Assembly: GCA_900554455.1 (NCBI GenBank)
Contig: USHT01000093.1
Span: forward strand, 1 to 5,386
DNA: 5,386 nucleotides
Direction of reading: 5' to 3'
From: an uncultured Collinsella sp.
GTDB taxonomy: Bacteria > Actinomycetota > Coriobacteriia > Coriobacteriales > Coriobacteriaceae
Part shown: positions 1 to 5,158 of the stretch, piece after piece
Layout of the letters: each line of letters starts with the position of its first letter
How positions within the stretch are numbered: position 1 is the first letter of the stretch
Notes under the pieces: generated by a model
What the model was told of the DNA's origin: nothing
The model's input: only the letters and a program-made list of their open reading frames with translations
The model's database searches: none
Program-made: the position numbers and the translations under genes

Positions 1-1
1 T

Positions 2-2398
2 GAGCTCGGCTACGATGCCAAGGCCGAGGGCATGGTCGGCACCGACTGGGCCATCAACACCAGCAAGCTCATGGCCGGCACCAAGCTGATGGACGGCATC
101 TCCGGCTCCGTCAACCAGGTCCTCACCCGTGAGAAGGCCGCTCAGATGTGCCTGAACGCCCTCGAGGCTCCCATGGTCACCTATGACACCAAGGGTTCTA
201 CCATCACCGTCGACGGCACTAAGATCAACTTCGGCGCTTCCGTTGCCAAGTATGAGACCTCCACCGTCGCCAAGGATCAGAACATCTCCAAGGAGAAGCT
301 CACCTCCGGCGAGTACACCGTTGAGCTCGGCGAGAAGCTCTACAAGGATCTCAAGAAGAACTCCACCACCGATGCTTTCGAGCGTCCCGCTACCGAGTGG
401 ATGCTCAAGGCCAAGTCCATCGGCACCTATGCGGATGCTGCTGACCTGTCCTACACCGCTACCGTCGAGATCGGCACCATCTATTCCGACCTCGGTCTGA
501 GCAAGGGCATTGACGATTCCAAGGTCACCTATTATGAGGATGGCCGGAATCTGTCCAGCTCCTGGACTCAGGATATCGTTAAGGGCAGCAAGGTCGAAAA
601 GGGCGGCAACGGCACCCTGCTCGAGGTCTACTACAATGACGACGCCGAGTCCCTGACCGTGATCGCGATCAACACCTATGTTGGCAAGATCACCGCTTCC
701 TACAAGGCTTCCACCACCAAGGATGCCTATGTCACCTTTACTGCCAAGACTGGTGCCGGCTCCTCCTATGAGACGGACGACAGCTACAGCAAGGATGACA
801 TCGTTCTCTACACCTACTCCAGCAAGGCTGACGACGCTGGCGTCAAGAGCATGGCTCTGGCCGAGAAGGTCACCGGCAAGATGAACGGCTTCACCGCCGC
901 CAAGAACGTCACCGTTGACGGCACCACCTACAAGAAGAGCGCCAACGGCACCCCCATCACCCCCGGCATGAACACCAGCGTTGGTAAGGACGTTAGCGTT
1001 TATTTGGATCAGTACGGCTACGCCGCTTTTGTCGACGCTGACGATACCCTGCAGTATGCGGTCATCCTCGCCTATGAGGTTGCTTCCCGCCTCGATAGCC
1101 CCCGCGCCAAGCTCCTCTTCACCGACGGCACCACCAAGAAGGTCGATGTCAAGGCTCTGAAGGATGCCAACGGTACTGCGTATTCTGATCGCAGTTTGGA
1201 TGACTATACCTCTTCTGCCTCTGGCAACTCCAAGCTGAACAAGTACGATGTGGTCTCCTACACCGTCAACAGCGACGAGGAGTACACGCTGACCCTGGCG
1301 GCTGACGCGCGTAACGCGGACGTTGGCTCCGCCAAGATCACCAAGGGCATCCCCTCCCTCGACGGCACGGTCTCTAACAACGCCTATAACGTCGGCTCCA
1401 CCAACACCGGTCGCCTCTATGCCAACGGCAAGACCACGTTCCTCGTCATCGACGAGAGCGGCACGGATACCACCTACACCTCCTACACCGGCATTGCCAA
1501 CGTCCCCAACATCGAGTGGAAGAGCGGCACCTACACCGCTCCCATCACCCTGCTGACTGAGGACAACACCATTGCCAAGATCGTTGTCGTCGCCAAGACC
1601 AAGGTTGACAACGAGACCAACAGCCTCTACATCTCCGACGGCAGCAAGGCTGTCACCTTCATCAAGGGCGGTTCCGCCGGCAAGTCCTACACCAAGGATC
1701 TCGGCTACTACTATGAGTATGACGCCATCATCGACGGTGCTGAGACCAAGATCAAGACCGACTTTGAGGTCAAGTACTACAGCATCGGTGTTGCCACCGG
1801 CTACGGCGATATCGCCTACATGGATATCAACACTCCTGCTACCAAGAAGGACGGCGACAAGCTCTTCACCGCGGTTGGCACTGAGGCTACCACCAACTCT
1901 GTTGTGAAGATCGACACCAAGTTCTATGCCTTCGATGATGACTGCAAGGTCTACTACATCGGCACCGACGGCACTCTGATCGCTTCCGCTCCTGCCTCCA
2001 TCGGCAAGGATACCAACGATCAGGTTTGGTTCAAGCTCACCGATGGCCTGCTGAGCACTGTGTTCATCAAGGTCGTTGACGAGACCTCTGCTGTCAATCC
2101 CAGCAATGGTACTGTTGCTGTCAAGCTGGTCAAGGATACTTCTTCCGGCAAGGTCACTCTGCAGTACACGAACTCTGATACCGCTGAGGTTGCTTACACC
2201 GGCACTGTGACGATCACCAATACCACCAACGGCTATGTTACCACCGTTGATCTGGTCGGCGGTTCTTTCAATGCTAACTCTACTACCTTCGCCGACGCCG
2301 AGACGATTGCTGTCTCTTCCAACAGCGCTGTGAAGTATCAGGCTACCGTTACCGTCGGCGGTGCGGTTCTGACCACCAACAGTGTGATCGGCGGCTAA
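2..2398 (+). CDS. SLH-domain S-layer/surface protein, 5'-truncated by the window
   Basis: This is the last 798 codons of a large secreted protein; the frame is open to the left edge, so the true start, signal peptide and earlier SLH repeats lie outside. Fragment residues 1-60 are the end of an SLH domain: ELGYDAKAEG, then TDWAIN, then LTREKAAQMCLNAL, the typical close of an SLH repeat. SLH domains anchor proteins non-covalently to secondary cell-wall polymers. The remaining ~740 residues are beta-rich and full of Thr, Ser, Gly, Asp, Lys and Tyr, with only two cysteines found (about residues 50 and 648). Repeated themes such as TVDGTxI/Y (about 70 and 305) and VYLDQYGYAAFVD (about 333-345) recall the stacked domains of clostridial SLH proteins. 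No LPXTG motif or C-terminal membrane segment is seen. Codons are strongly biased (AAG for Lys, GGC, ACC, ATC), as in highly expressed genes, so it may be a major S-layer protein. Family is confident; exact role is inferred. Confidence 0.9.
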   Translation, partial: ELGYDAKAEGMVGTDWAINTSKLMAGTKLMDGISGSVNQVLTREKAAQMCLNALEAPMVTYDTKGSTITVDGTKINFGASVAKYETSTVAKDQNISKEKLTSGEYTVELGEKLYKDLKKNSTTDAFERPATEWMLKAKSIGTYADAADLSYTATVEIGTIYSDLGLSKGIDDSKVTYYEDGRNLSSSWTQDIVKGSKVEKGGNGTLLEVYYNDDAESLTVIAINTYVGKITASYKASTTKDAYVTFTAKTGAGSSYETDDSYSKDDIVLYTYSSKADDAGVKSMALAEKVTGKMNGFTAAKNVTVDGTTYKKSANGTPITPGMNTSVGKDVSVYLDQYGYAAFVDADDTLQYAVILAYEVASRLDSPRAKLLFTDGTTKKVDVKALKDANGTAYSDRSLDDYTSSASGNSKLNKYDVVSYTVNSDEEYTLTLAADARNADVGSAKITKGIPSLDGTVSNNAYNVGSTNTGRLYANGKTTFLVIDESGTDTTYTSYTGIANVPNIEWKSGTYTAPITLLTEDNTIAKIVVVAKTKVDNETNSLYISDGSKAVTFIKGGSAGKSYTKDLGYYYEYDAIIDGAETKIKTDFEVKYYSIGVATGYGDIAYMDINTPATKKDGDKLFTAVGTEATTNSVVKIDTKFYAFDDDCKVYYIGTDGTLIASAPASIGKDTNDQVWFKLTDGLLSTVFIKVVDETSAVNPSNGTVAVKLVKDTSSGKVTLQYTNSDTAEVAYTGTVTITNTTNGYVTTVDLVGGSFNANSTTFADAETIAVSSNSAVKYQATVTVGGAVLTTNSVIGG

Positions 2399-2434
2399 TT
2401 GCCAAACCGATATCAAAGCTTTTTGAGCTGAGAT

Positions 2435-2474
2435 AAAAAAGGATCGCTCCTCATTTGAGGAGCGATCCTTTTTT
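2435..2474. terminator. Bidirectional Rho-independent terminator between convergent genes
   Basis: GGATCGCTCCTC (2441-2452) pairs perfectly with GAGGAGCGATCC (2457-2468) around the loop ATTT. Six A's precede the stem and six T's follow it, so a hairpin with a U-tract forms on either strand. It lies 36 nt after the stop of the SLH gene and abuts the stop codon of the minus-strand gene (TAA at 2475-2473 overlaps the T-run). It therefore should end both convergent transcripts. Confidence 0.93.
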
Positions 2475-3081
2475 ACTTTTTCACGCCGTACAGCGTCACA
2501 CTGCTGCCCGCTGTGAAATACTGCGCGGACGAGGTTTTATACAGCGAGAGCGAGTTGGGGCCGGTCTCCCCGAAGTTCGAAGCGTTCGTCGTGCAGACCG
2601 TAACGGTCTCGCCGGTGCTCGTCAGCTTTCGGGTGGTGATGTAGTAGCAGCCGTCGCCGGGGCACAGCTCGACCTCGGCGTACTCGCGCCCGGTGGGGCC
2701 GAGGCCCGCGGCGTAGTCATAGTTGGCAAACTCGCGGTTGACGTAGTGGCGGAAAATGGTTCCCTCGCCGCTGCCGAAGCGCAGACGATAGTCCACGTTG
2801 TCAGTGCAGGCGAGCGCTGGGCGGATAATCAGCTTGGAGAAACTGCGCAGGTCGATGTCGGAAAGGTTCATATCGATCTGTGCGATCTCCGATGTGACCG
2901 TGATTTCTTTGAGCTTCACGAGCATGTCGCCCGCGATGCGGGCGGTGGTCTCCGCCGCGATGGCGTCGGCGTTGGCCTTGAGCGCGGCGTCGATCTTGGC
3001 GTTGTCGGCGTTGAAGTCGTCCATCCTGATGCGGTCGGACTTTGCCCATTGGTTGAGCTGGTAGTTGGTGGTTTTTGTCAT
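2473..3081 (-). CDS. Small protein with phage-tail-like N-terminal module
   Basis: This 202-residue protein starts at an ATG preceded by AGGAGG with a 4-nt gap, which supports both the gene and the start. Residues 5-34 (NYQLNQWAKSDRIRMDDFNA and the following DNAKIDAAL) match from memory a module found at the N-terminus of many hypothetical or tail-fibre-like proteins of clostridial prophages. Residues 24-50 are Ala-rich and probably helical, perhaps a short trimerising coiled coil. Residues 60-202 look beta-rich, with Gly/Tyr/Thr-rich stretches and four cysteines (92, 140, 145, 163). I see no signal peptide or membrane segment. No other phage gene is in the window, so it is either a prophage remnant or a domesticated orphan. 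It converges on the SLH gene and ends at the shared terminator. A structural role is inferred from the N-terminus only; the C-terminal region is unrecognised. Confidence 0.8.
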   Translation of the reverse strand: MTKTTNYQLNQWAKSDRIRMDDFNADNAKIDAALKANADAIAAETTARIAGDMLVKLKEITVTSEIAQIDMNLSDIDLRSFSKLIIRPALACTDNVDYRLRFGSGEGTIFRHYVNREFANYDYAAGLGPTGREYAEVELCPGDGCYYITTRKLTSTGETVTVCTTNASNFGETGPNSLSLYKTSSAQYFTAGSSVTLYGVKK

Positions 3082-3085
3082 GCTT

Positions 3086-3091
3086 CCTCCT
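3086..3091 (-). promoter_or_regulatory. Ribosome binding site of the phage-tail-like gene
   Basis: The minus strand reads AGGAGG, four bases (AAGC) upstream of the ATG at 3081. This perfect Shine-Dalgarno core fixes the start codon and argues that this strand, not the overlapping plus-strand open frame, is coding. Confidence 0.85.
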
Positions 3092-3289
3092 GTTTTTTAC
3101 GCCCTGCGATCAGGGCAAGGTTTGTTTTCAAGCCGCCCTGCCGGGGCAGCCGATGGTGTATGATTCAGTTTTTCGTGTAAAATTCCGAGGTTTCCGCCGG
3201 TTTTATGATTTTTTCTTACGGCGAAAGCACCTCGAATCACTTGTAAGAGTGATTCGCCCATTTGGTGTCCACTTATGTGCAACGAGGGC
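3092..3289 (-). other. Non-coding structured leader upstream of the phage-tail-like gene
   Basis: No convincing gene lies here on either strand. Several stem-loops are visible. GCCCTG/CAGGGC at 3101-3116 has a CGAT loop. A two-part stem at 3186-3234 pairs CGAGGT with ACCTCG and, inside it, CGCCG (3195-3199) with CGGCG (3219-3223). A 9-bp hairpin at 3233-3256 pairs CGAATCACT with AGTGATTCG around a 6-nt loop. The last two share bases 3233-3234 and so compete slightly. I find no good minus-strand promoter for the downstream gene, so it may depend on read-through from the small-peptide locus or on a promoter I cannot recognise. I do not recognise a known riboswitch. Confidence 0.5.
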
Positions 3290-3325
3290 AAAAAAATTTC
3301 CGGCTTGACATTTTCGCCCGCCGGA
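3290..3325 (-). terminator. Possible distal terminator of the small-peptide mRNA
   Basis: On the minus strand TCCGGC (3325-3320) pairs with GCCGGA (3304-3299) across a 15-nt loop, followed by AA and seven U's (3296-3290). The stem is short and the loop large, so efficiency is uncertain. It wraps around the -35 box of the plus-strand promoter. A transcript ending here would include the left inverted-repeat arm, giving an mRNA of about 290 nt. Confidence 0.45.
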
Positions 3326-3332
3326 TTATAAT
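3305..3332 (+). promoter_or_regulatory. Consensus sigma-A promoter for a putative antisense RNA
   Basis: TTGACA (3305-3310) and TATAAT (3327-3332) are both perfect consensus boxes, separated by 16 bp. Transcription should begin at about 3339-3343. No plausible protein gene with a ribosome binding site follows on the plus strand, while the RNA would run opposite the end of the minus-strand small-peptide gene. A perfect promoter with no protein to express is the main argument for a regulatory RNA. Confidence 0.8.
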
Positions 3333-3342
3333 GAAGATAGCA

Positions 3343-3370
3343 AGGGACGCTGCTGTATCGGCAGTTAGCC
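3343..3370 (+). repeat. Left arm of an imperfect inverted repeat (pairs with 3549-3578)
   Basis: Reading GGGACGCTG, C, TGTAT, C, GGC, A, GTTAGCC from 3344, this arm matches the reverse complement of the right arm at 24 positions, with a 2-nt length difference. It starts at or just after the predicted start of the antisense RNA. On the minus strand two of the mismatches become G-U pairs, so pairing is better in the peptide mRNA than in the antisense RNA. Confidence 0.85.
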
Positions 3371-3373
3371 CTC

Positions 3374-3402
3374 AAAAATCAACACAGGTTTATCTATGTT
3401 GA
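3374..3402 (-). terminator. Proximal terminator of the small-peptide mRNA
   Basis: On the minus strand TCAACATAG (3402-3394) pairs with CTGTGTTGA (3387-3379), nine pairs including one G-U, with a 6-nt loop. Five U's follow at 3378-3374. On the plus strand the G-U becomes a C-A mismatch and no T-run follows, so it is a minus-strand signal. It lies 24 nt beyond the peptide stop codon, giving an mRNA of about 205 nt. Its 5' half can also pair upstream in the competing hairpin at 3397-3431. Confidence 0.65.
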
Positions 3403-3438
3403 CCGCTCGGGTGCTAGCCGGGCGGTCAACACGCTTTT
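3397..3438 (+). terminator. Terminator hairpin of the putative antisense RNA
   Basis: TGTTGACCGCTCGG (3397-3410) pairs with CCGGGCGGTCAACA (3418-3431) around the loop GTGCTAG, 14 pairs with one U-G on this strand. It is followed by CGC and TTTT (3435-3438). The stem is very strong and the U-tract short and slightly displaced, so termination may be partial. The stem contains the complement of the stop codon of the minus-strand peptide gene. Confidence 0.6.
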
Positions 3439-3521
3439 GGGGCTATGTAGATCATGATCGCAAGGATCACGATGAAGCATATCACGAAACGCAGGGCTCG
3501 CGCCCGGCGCCCGTTTCCCAT
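3426..3521 (-). CDS. 31-residue membrane peptide, candidate type I toxin
   Basis: This short gene falls below usual length cut-offs. The peptide begins MGNGRRARALR, four arginines in eleven residues. A hydrophobic segment at residues 12-27 (FVICFIVILAIMIYIA) follows, then the tail PKAC. A basic N-terminus with a single membrane span is the general form of type I toxins such as Fst (33 residues), TxpA and Ibs. The start is set by AAAGGGGG ending 8 nt upstream; an in-frame ATG two codons earlier (3527) would give 33 residues but lies too close to the Shine-Dalgarno core. The gene has its own promoter (3586-3613), a leader that hides the ribosome binding site, a terminator 24 nt downstream, and a convergent promoter for an antisense RNA over its 3' end. 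I do not recognise a named family, and membrane toxicity is inferred. It could instead be a small membrane regulator. Confidence 0.62.
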   Translation of the reverse strand: MGNGRRARALRFVICFIVILAIMIYIAPKAC

Positions 3522-3529
3522 CTGCATCA

Positions 3530-3547
3530 CCCCCTTTCGCAAGGGAG
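3530..3547 (-). promoter_or_regulatory. Extended Shine-Dalgarno sequestered in a GNRA-capped hairpin
   Basis: On the minus strand AAAGGGGGTGATG (3537-3525) matches the anti-Shine-Dalgarno complement AAAGGAGGTGATC at 11 of 13 positions, much longer than normal. CTCCCTT (3547-3541) pairs with AAGGGGG (3536-3530), seven pairs including one U-G, closed by the GNRA tetraloop GCGA. The ribosome site is thus hidden in the predicted leader fold. Very strong but masked ribosome sites are typical of type I toxin mRNAs. Confidence 0.7.
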
Positions 3548-3548
3548 T

Positions 3549-3578
3549 GGCTAACCGCCGCAATACAACAGCGTCCCT
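3549..3578 (-). repeat. Right arm of the imperfect inverted repeat (pairs with 3343-3370)
   Basis: On the minus strand this arm reads AGGGACGCTG, T, TGTAT, TGC, GGC, G, GTTAGCC and coincides with the predicted 5' end of the small-peptide mRNA. Both opposing transcripts therefore start with nearly the same sequence. It ends one base before the hairpin that covers the ribosome binding site. Confidence 0.85.
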
Positions 3579-3585
3579 CAATACG

Positions 3586-3613
3586 ATTGTACCATATCAC
3601 GCACAAAAGTCAA
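3586..3613 (-). promoter_or_regulatory. Promoter of the small-peptide gene, extended -10
   Basis: On the minus strand TTGACT (3613-3608) and TACAAT (3591-3586) are separated by 16 bp, with TGG directly before the -10 box, an extended -10 element. Transcription should start at about 3579-3578, exactly at the inverted-repeat arm, leaving a leader of about 57 nt. The -35 box begins inside the purB terminator stem and covers the first base of its T-run. Confidence 0.75.
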
Positions 3614-3635
3614 GCCCTCCCGGCCGGGAGGGCTT
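3605..3635 (-). terminator. purB Rho-independent terminator
   Basis: AAGCCCTCCC (3612-3621) and GGGAGGGCTT (3626-3635) form a perfect 10-bp stem around GGCC. On the minus strand it begins 7 nt after the purB stop codon and is followed by GAC and TTTT (3608-3605). The T-run is displaced by three bases, so some read-through into the small-peptide locus is possible. Confidence 0.85.
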
Positions 3636-3642
3636 GCTGCGT

Positions 3643-5061
3643 TTACAGGCTGATCGCGCCGTCGGCGCTTTGCGCATCCGCGAGCAGGGGCGCGCACTCG
3701 GATAGAAAGCGCTCGACCTGCTGCGCGCAGCGGCCGGTGTAGAGCGCGGGGGCCATGACGGCGTCGAGCTCCGCGCGGGTCATGCCGAAGGCGGGATCGG
3801 CGGCGAGACGGTCGAGCAGGTCGCAGCGTTCGCCCTCCTTCATGCGTGCGGTCGCGGCCATGGAATGCTGCCGGATGCGCTCGTGCAGCTCCTGCCGGTC
3901 GCCGCCGCGCTTGACGGCCTCCATCATGATGTTCTCGGTGGCGAGGAAGGGCAGGTATTCGCGGATGGTGCGGTCAACGATCTTCTTGTTGACGTGCAGA
4001 CCGTTGGTGACATTCTGGCACAGGCGCAGCACGGCGTCCGCGCAGAGGAAGCCCTCGGGCAGGGCGATGCGGCGGTTGGCGGAGTCGTCGAGCGTGCGCT
4101 CGAGCCACTGGACGCTCGCGGTCATGGGGGCGTTGGCGGCGTCGGCCATCAGATAGCGGCTGAGCGAGCAGATGCGCTCACAGCGCATGGGGTTGCGCTT
4201 GTAGGCCATGGCGGACGAGCCGATCTGTTTTTTCTCGAACGGCTCCTCGACCTGCCGGTCGTGCTGAAGCAGACGGATGTCGTTCGCCATGCGGTAGGCG
4301 CTCTGCGCGAGGGAGGAGAGGACGTTCAGGATGCGGCTGTCGGTCTTGCGCGGGTAGGTCTGACCGCAGACGGAGAAGCAGCGGTCGAAGCCGAACTCTG
4401 CGGCGATGCGGCGGTTCATCTCGTCGATCTTTGCGCCGTCGCCGTCAAAGAGGTCCATGAAGCTGGCCTCAGTGCCGGTCGTGCCGCGGCAGCCGAGGAA
4501 TTTCAGCGTGGCGAGAATGTGGTCGAGTTCCTCAAGATCGCTGAGAAAATCCTGCATCCAGAGCGCTGCGCGCTTGCCGACGGTCACAGGCTGTGCGGGC
4601 TGATAGTGCGTGTAGCCGAGGGTGGGCGTCGCGGCGTATTCGCGAGCAAACGCGGCGAGATTTGCCAGCACGCCGAGCAGCTCGCCGCGCAGATAGCGCA
4701 GGCCGTCGCGGTAGAGAATGAGGTCGGCATTGTCGGTGACGTAGCAGCTCGTCGCACCGAGGTGGATGATGCCGGCGGCGGACGGCGCGGCCTTGCCGTA
4801 GGCGTAGACGTGCGCCATCACATCGTGGCGCACCTCGCGCTCGCGCTGCTCGGCCACGGCGTAGTCAATGTCGGTGATGTGCGCTTCCAGCTCCGCGACC
4901 TGCTCGGCGGTGATGGGCAGCCCCAGCTCGTGCTCCGCGCGGGCGAGCGCGGTCCACAGCCGCCGCCATGTCTGAAAGCGCATATCGGCGGAGAACAGGT
5001 GCAGCATATACGGCGACGCGTAGCGCGACGACAGGGGAGATTCGTAAACGTCTTTGCTCAT
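3643..5061 (-). CDS. purB: Adenylosuccinate lyase
   Basis: This cytosolic enzyme of purine synthesis releases fumarate twice: from SAICAR to give AICAR, and from adenylosuccinate to give AMP. The 472-residue protein has the fumarase/aspartase superfamily landmarks. These are RHDVMAHV with His79, the HLGATSCYVTDNAD segment (100-113) with Thr104-Ser105, the general-acid histidine His152 in TLGYTHYQPAQPV, and the flexible signature loop GSSAMAYKRNPMRCER (281-296) with the catalytic serine at 282/283. Length and the SSAM-YKRNP loop match the longer form related to the animal enzyme rather than the ~430-residue B. subtilis form. Ala replaces the usual Pro of the MPYKRNP loop, which I recall in other Clostridia. 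The family assignment is secure. The ATG follows GAGGA by seven bases. The gene has its own promoter and lies directly downstream of purA, so both steps from IMP to AMP are encoded side by side. Confidence 0.97.
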   Translation of the reverse strand: MSKDVYESPLSSRYASPYMLHLFSADMRFQTWRRLWTALARAEHELGLPITAEQVAELEAHITDIDYAVAEQREREVRHDVMAHVYAYGKAAPSAAGIIHLGATSCYVTDNADLILYRDGLRYLRGELLGVLANLAAFAREYAATPTLGYTHYQPAQPVTVGKRAALWMQDFLSDLEELDHILATLKFLGCRGTTGTEASFMDLFDGDGAKIDEMNRRIAAEFGFDRCFSVCGQTYPRKTDSRILNVLSSLAQSAYRMANDIRLLQHDRQVEEPFEKKQIGSSAMAYKRNPMRCERICSLSRYLMADAANAPMTASVQWLERTLDDSANRRIALPEGFLCADAVLRLCQNVTNGLHVNKKIVDRTIREYLPFLATENIMMEAVKRGGDRQELHERIRQHSMAATARMKEGERCDLLDRLAADPAFGMTRAELDAVMAPALYTGRCAQQVERFLSECAPLLADAQSADGAISL

Positions 5062-5068
5062 GGCTCGT

Positions 5069-5073
5069 TCCTC
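5069..5073 (-). promoter_or_regulatory. Ribosome binding site of purB
   Basis: The minus strand reads AAAAGAGGAA with the core GAGGA at 5073-5069, seven bases before the ATG. It confirms the chosen start of the lyase; no better in-frame start is seen upstream before the promoter. Confidence 0.8.
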
Positions 5074-5089
5074 TTTTCTGATTTACTTT

Positions 5090-5118
5090 ATTGTACCGAA
5101 AAATCCGCGGCTTGTCCA
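5090..5118 (-). promoter_or_regulatory. purB promoter
   Basis: On the minus strand TGGACA (5118-5113, one base off the -35 consensus) and TACAAT (5095-5090) are 17 bp apart. Transcription should start near 5083, leaving a leader of about 22 nt, too short for a purine riboswitch. It lies between the purA terminator and purB, so purB can be expressed independently of purA. Confidence 0.75.
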
Positions 5119-5122
5119 CCCG

Positions 5123-5157
5123 AAAGAAAATGGAACGGCGCTGCCGTTCCATTTTTT
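5123..5157 (-). terminator. purA Rho-independent terminator
   Basis: AAAATGGAACGGC (5127-5139) pairs with GCCGTTCCATTTT (5143-5155), 13 bp with a 3-nt loop. On the minus strand it starts three bases after the purA stop codon and ends in TTTTCTTT. It separates purA from the purB promoter. Confidence 0.88.
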
Positions 5158-5158
5158 C

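Larger units (their letters stand above)
3339..3438 (+). ncRNA. Putative antisense RNA (type I antitoxin candidate)
   Basis: This RNA of about 100 nt is predicted from a consensus promoter at its 5' side and a 14-bp hairpin followed by TTTT at its 3' side. Its 3' end is complementary to the last codons and stop of the minus-strand 31-codon peptide gene (overlap about 3426-3438) and to all of that mRNA's 3' untranslated region. Convergent overlap at the 3' ends is the arrangement of the txpA/RatA-type antitoxins of Bacillus. Its first ~27 nt repeat, with few changes, the 5' end of the opposing mRNA. Ends are estimates from the signals; expression is not shown. An alternative is a trans-acting small RNA. 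Confidence 0.6.

Noticed and set aside
183..1907. Four plus-strand open frames rich in Pro, Ser, Arg and Thr inside the SLH gene
   Set aside because: They are one frame-shifted reading of strongly biased codons (GCC, ACC, AAG) in a gene whose own frame gives a clear SLH protein; they have no ribosome sites or domain character.
2455..3180. 241-codon plus-strand open frame opposite the phage-like gene
   Set aside because: It starts inside the terminator hairpin, lacks a ribosome site, and the minus strand has AGGAGG before a recognisable protein.
3097..3375. 92-codon minus-strand open frame across the leader region
   Set aside because: It has no ribosome site, begins inside the inverted-repeat arm, runs through the promoter and hairpins, and has no recognisable sequence character.
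3343..3578. Invertible DNA segment or miniature transposon (MITE) bounded by the inverted repeat
   Set aside because: The arms differ by substitutions and a 2-nt indel, unlike recombinase-inverted repeats; no target-site duplication is seen; promoters lie just outside the arms and point inward. A MITE origin is not fully excluded.
3394..3606. 70-codon minus-strand open frame overlapping the 31-codon peptide gene
   Set aside because: Its start lies upstream of the -10 box, so the mapped-by-sequence promoter could not express it; it has no ribosome site, while the 31-codon frame has an exceptional one.
5062..5118. Purine riboswitch before purB
   Set aside because: The predicted leader is only about 22 nt, with no aptamer-like junction.
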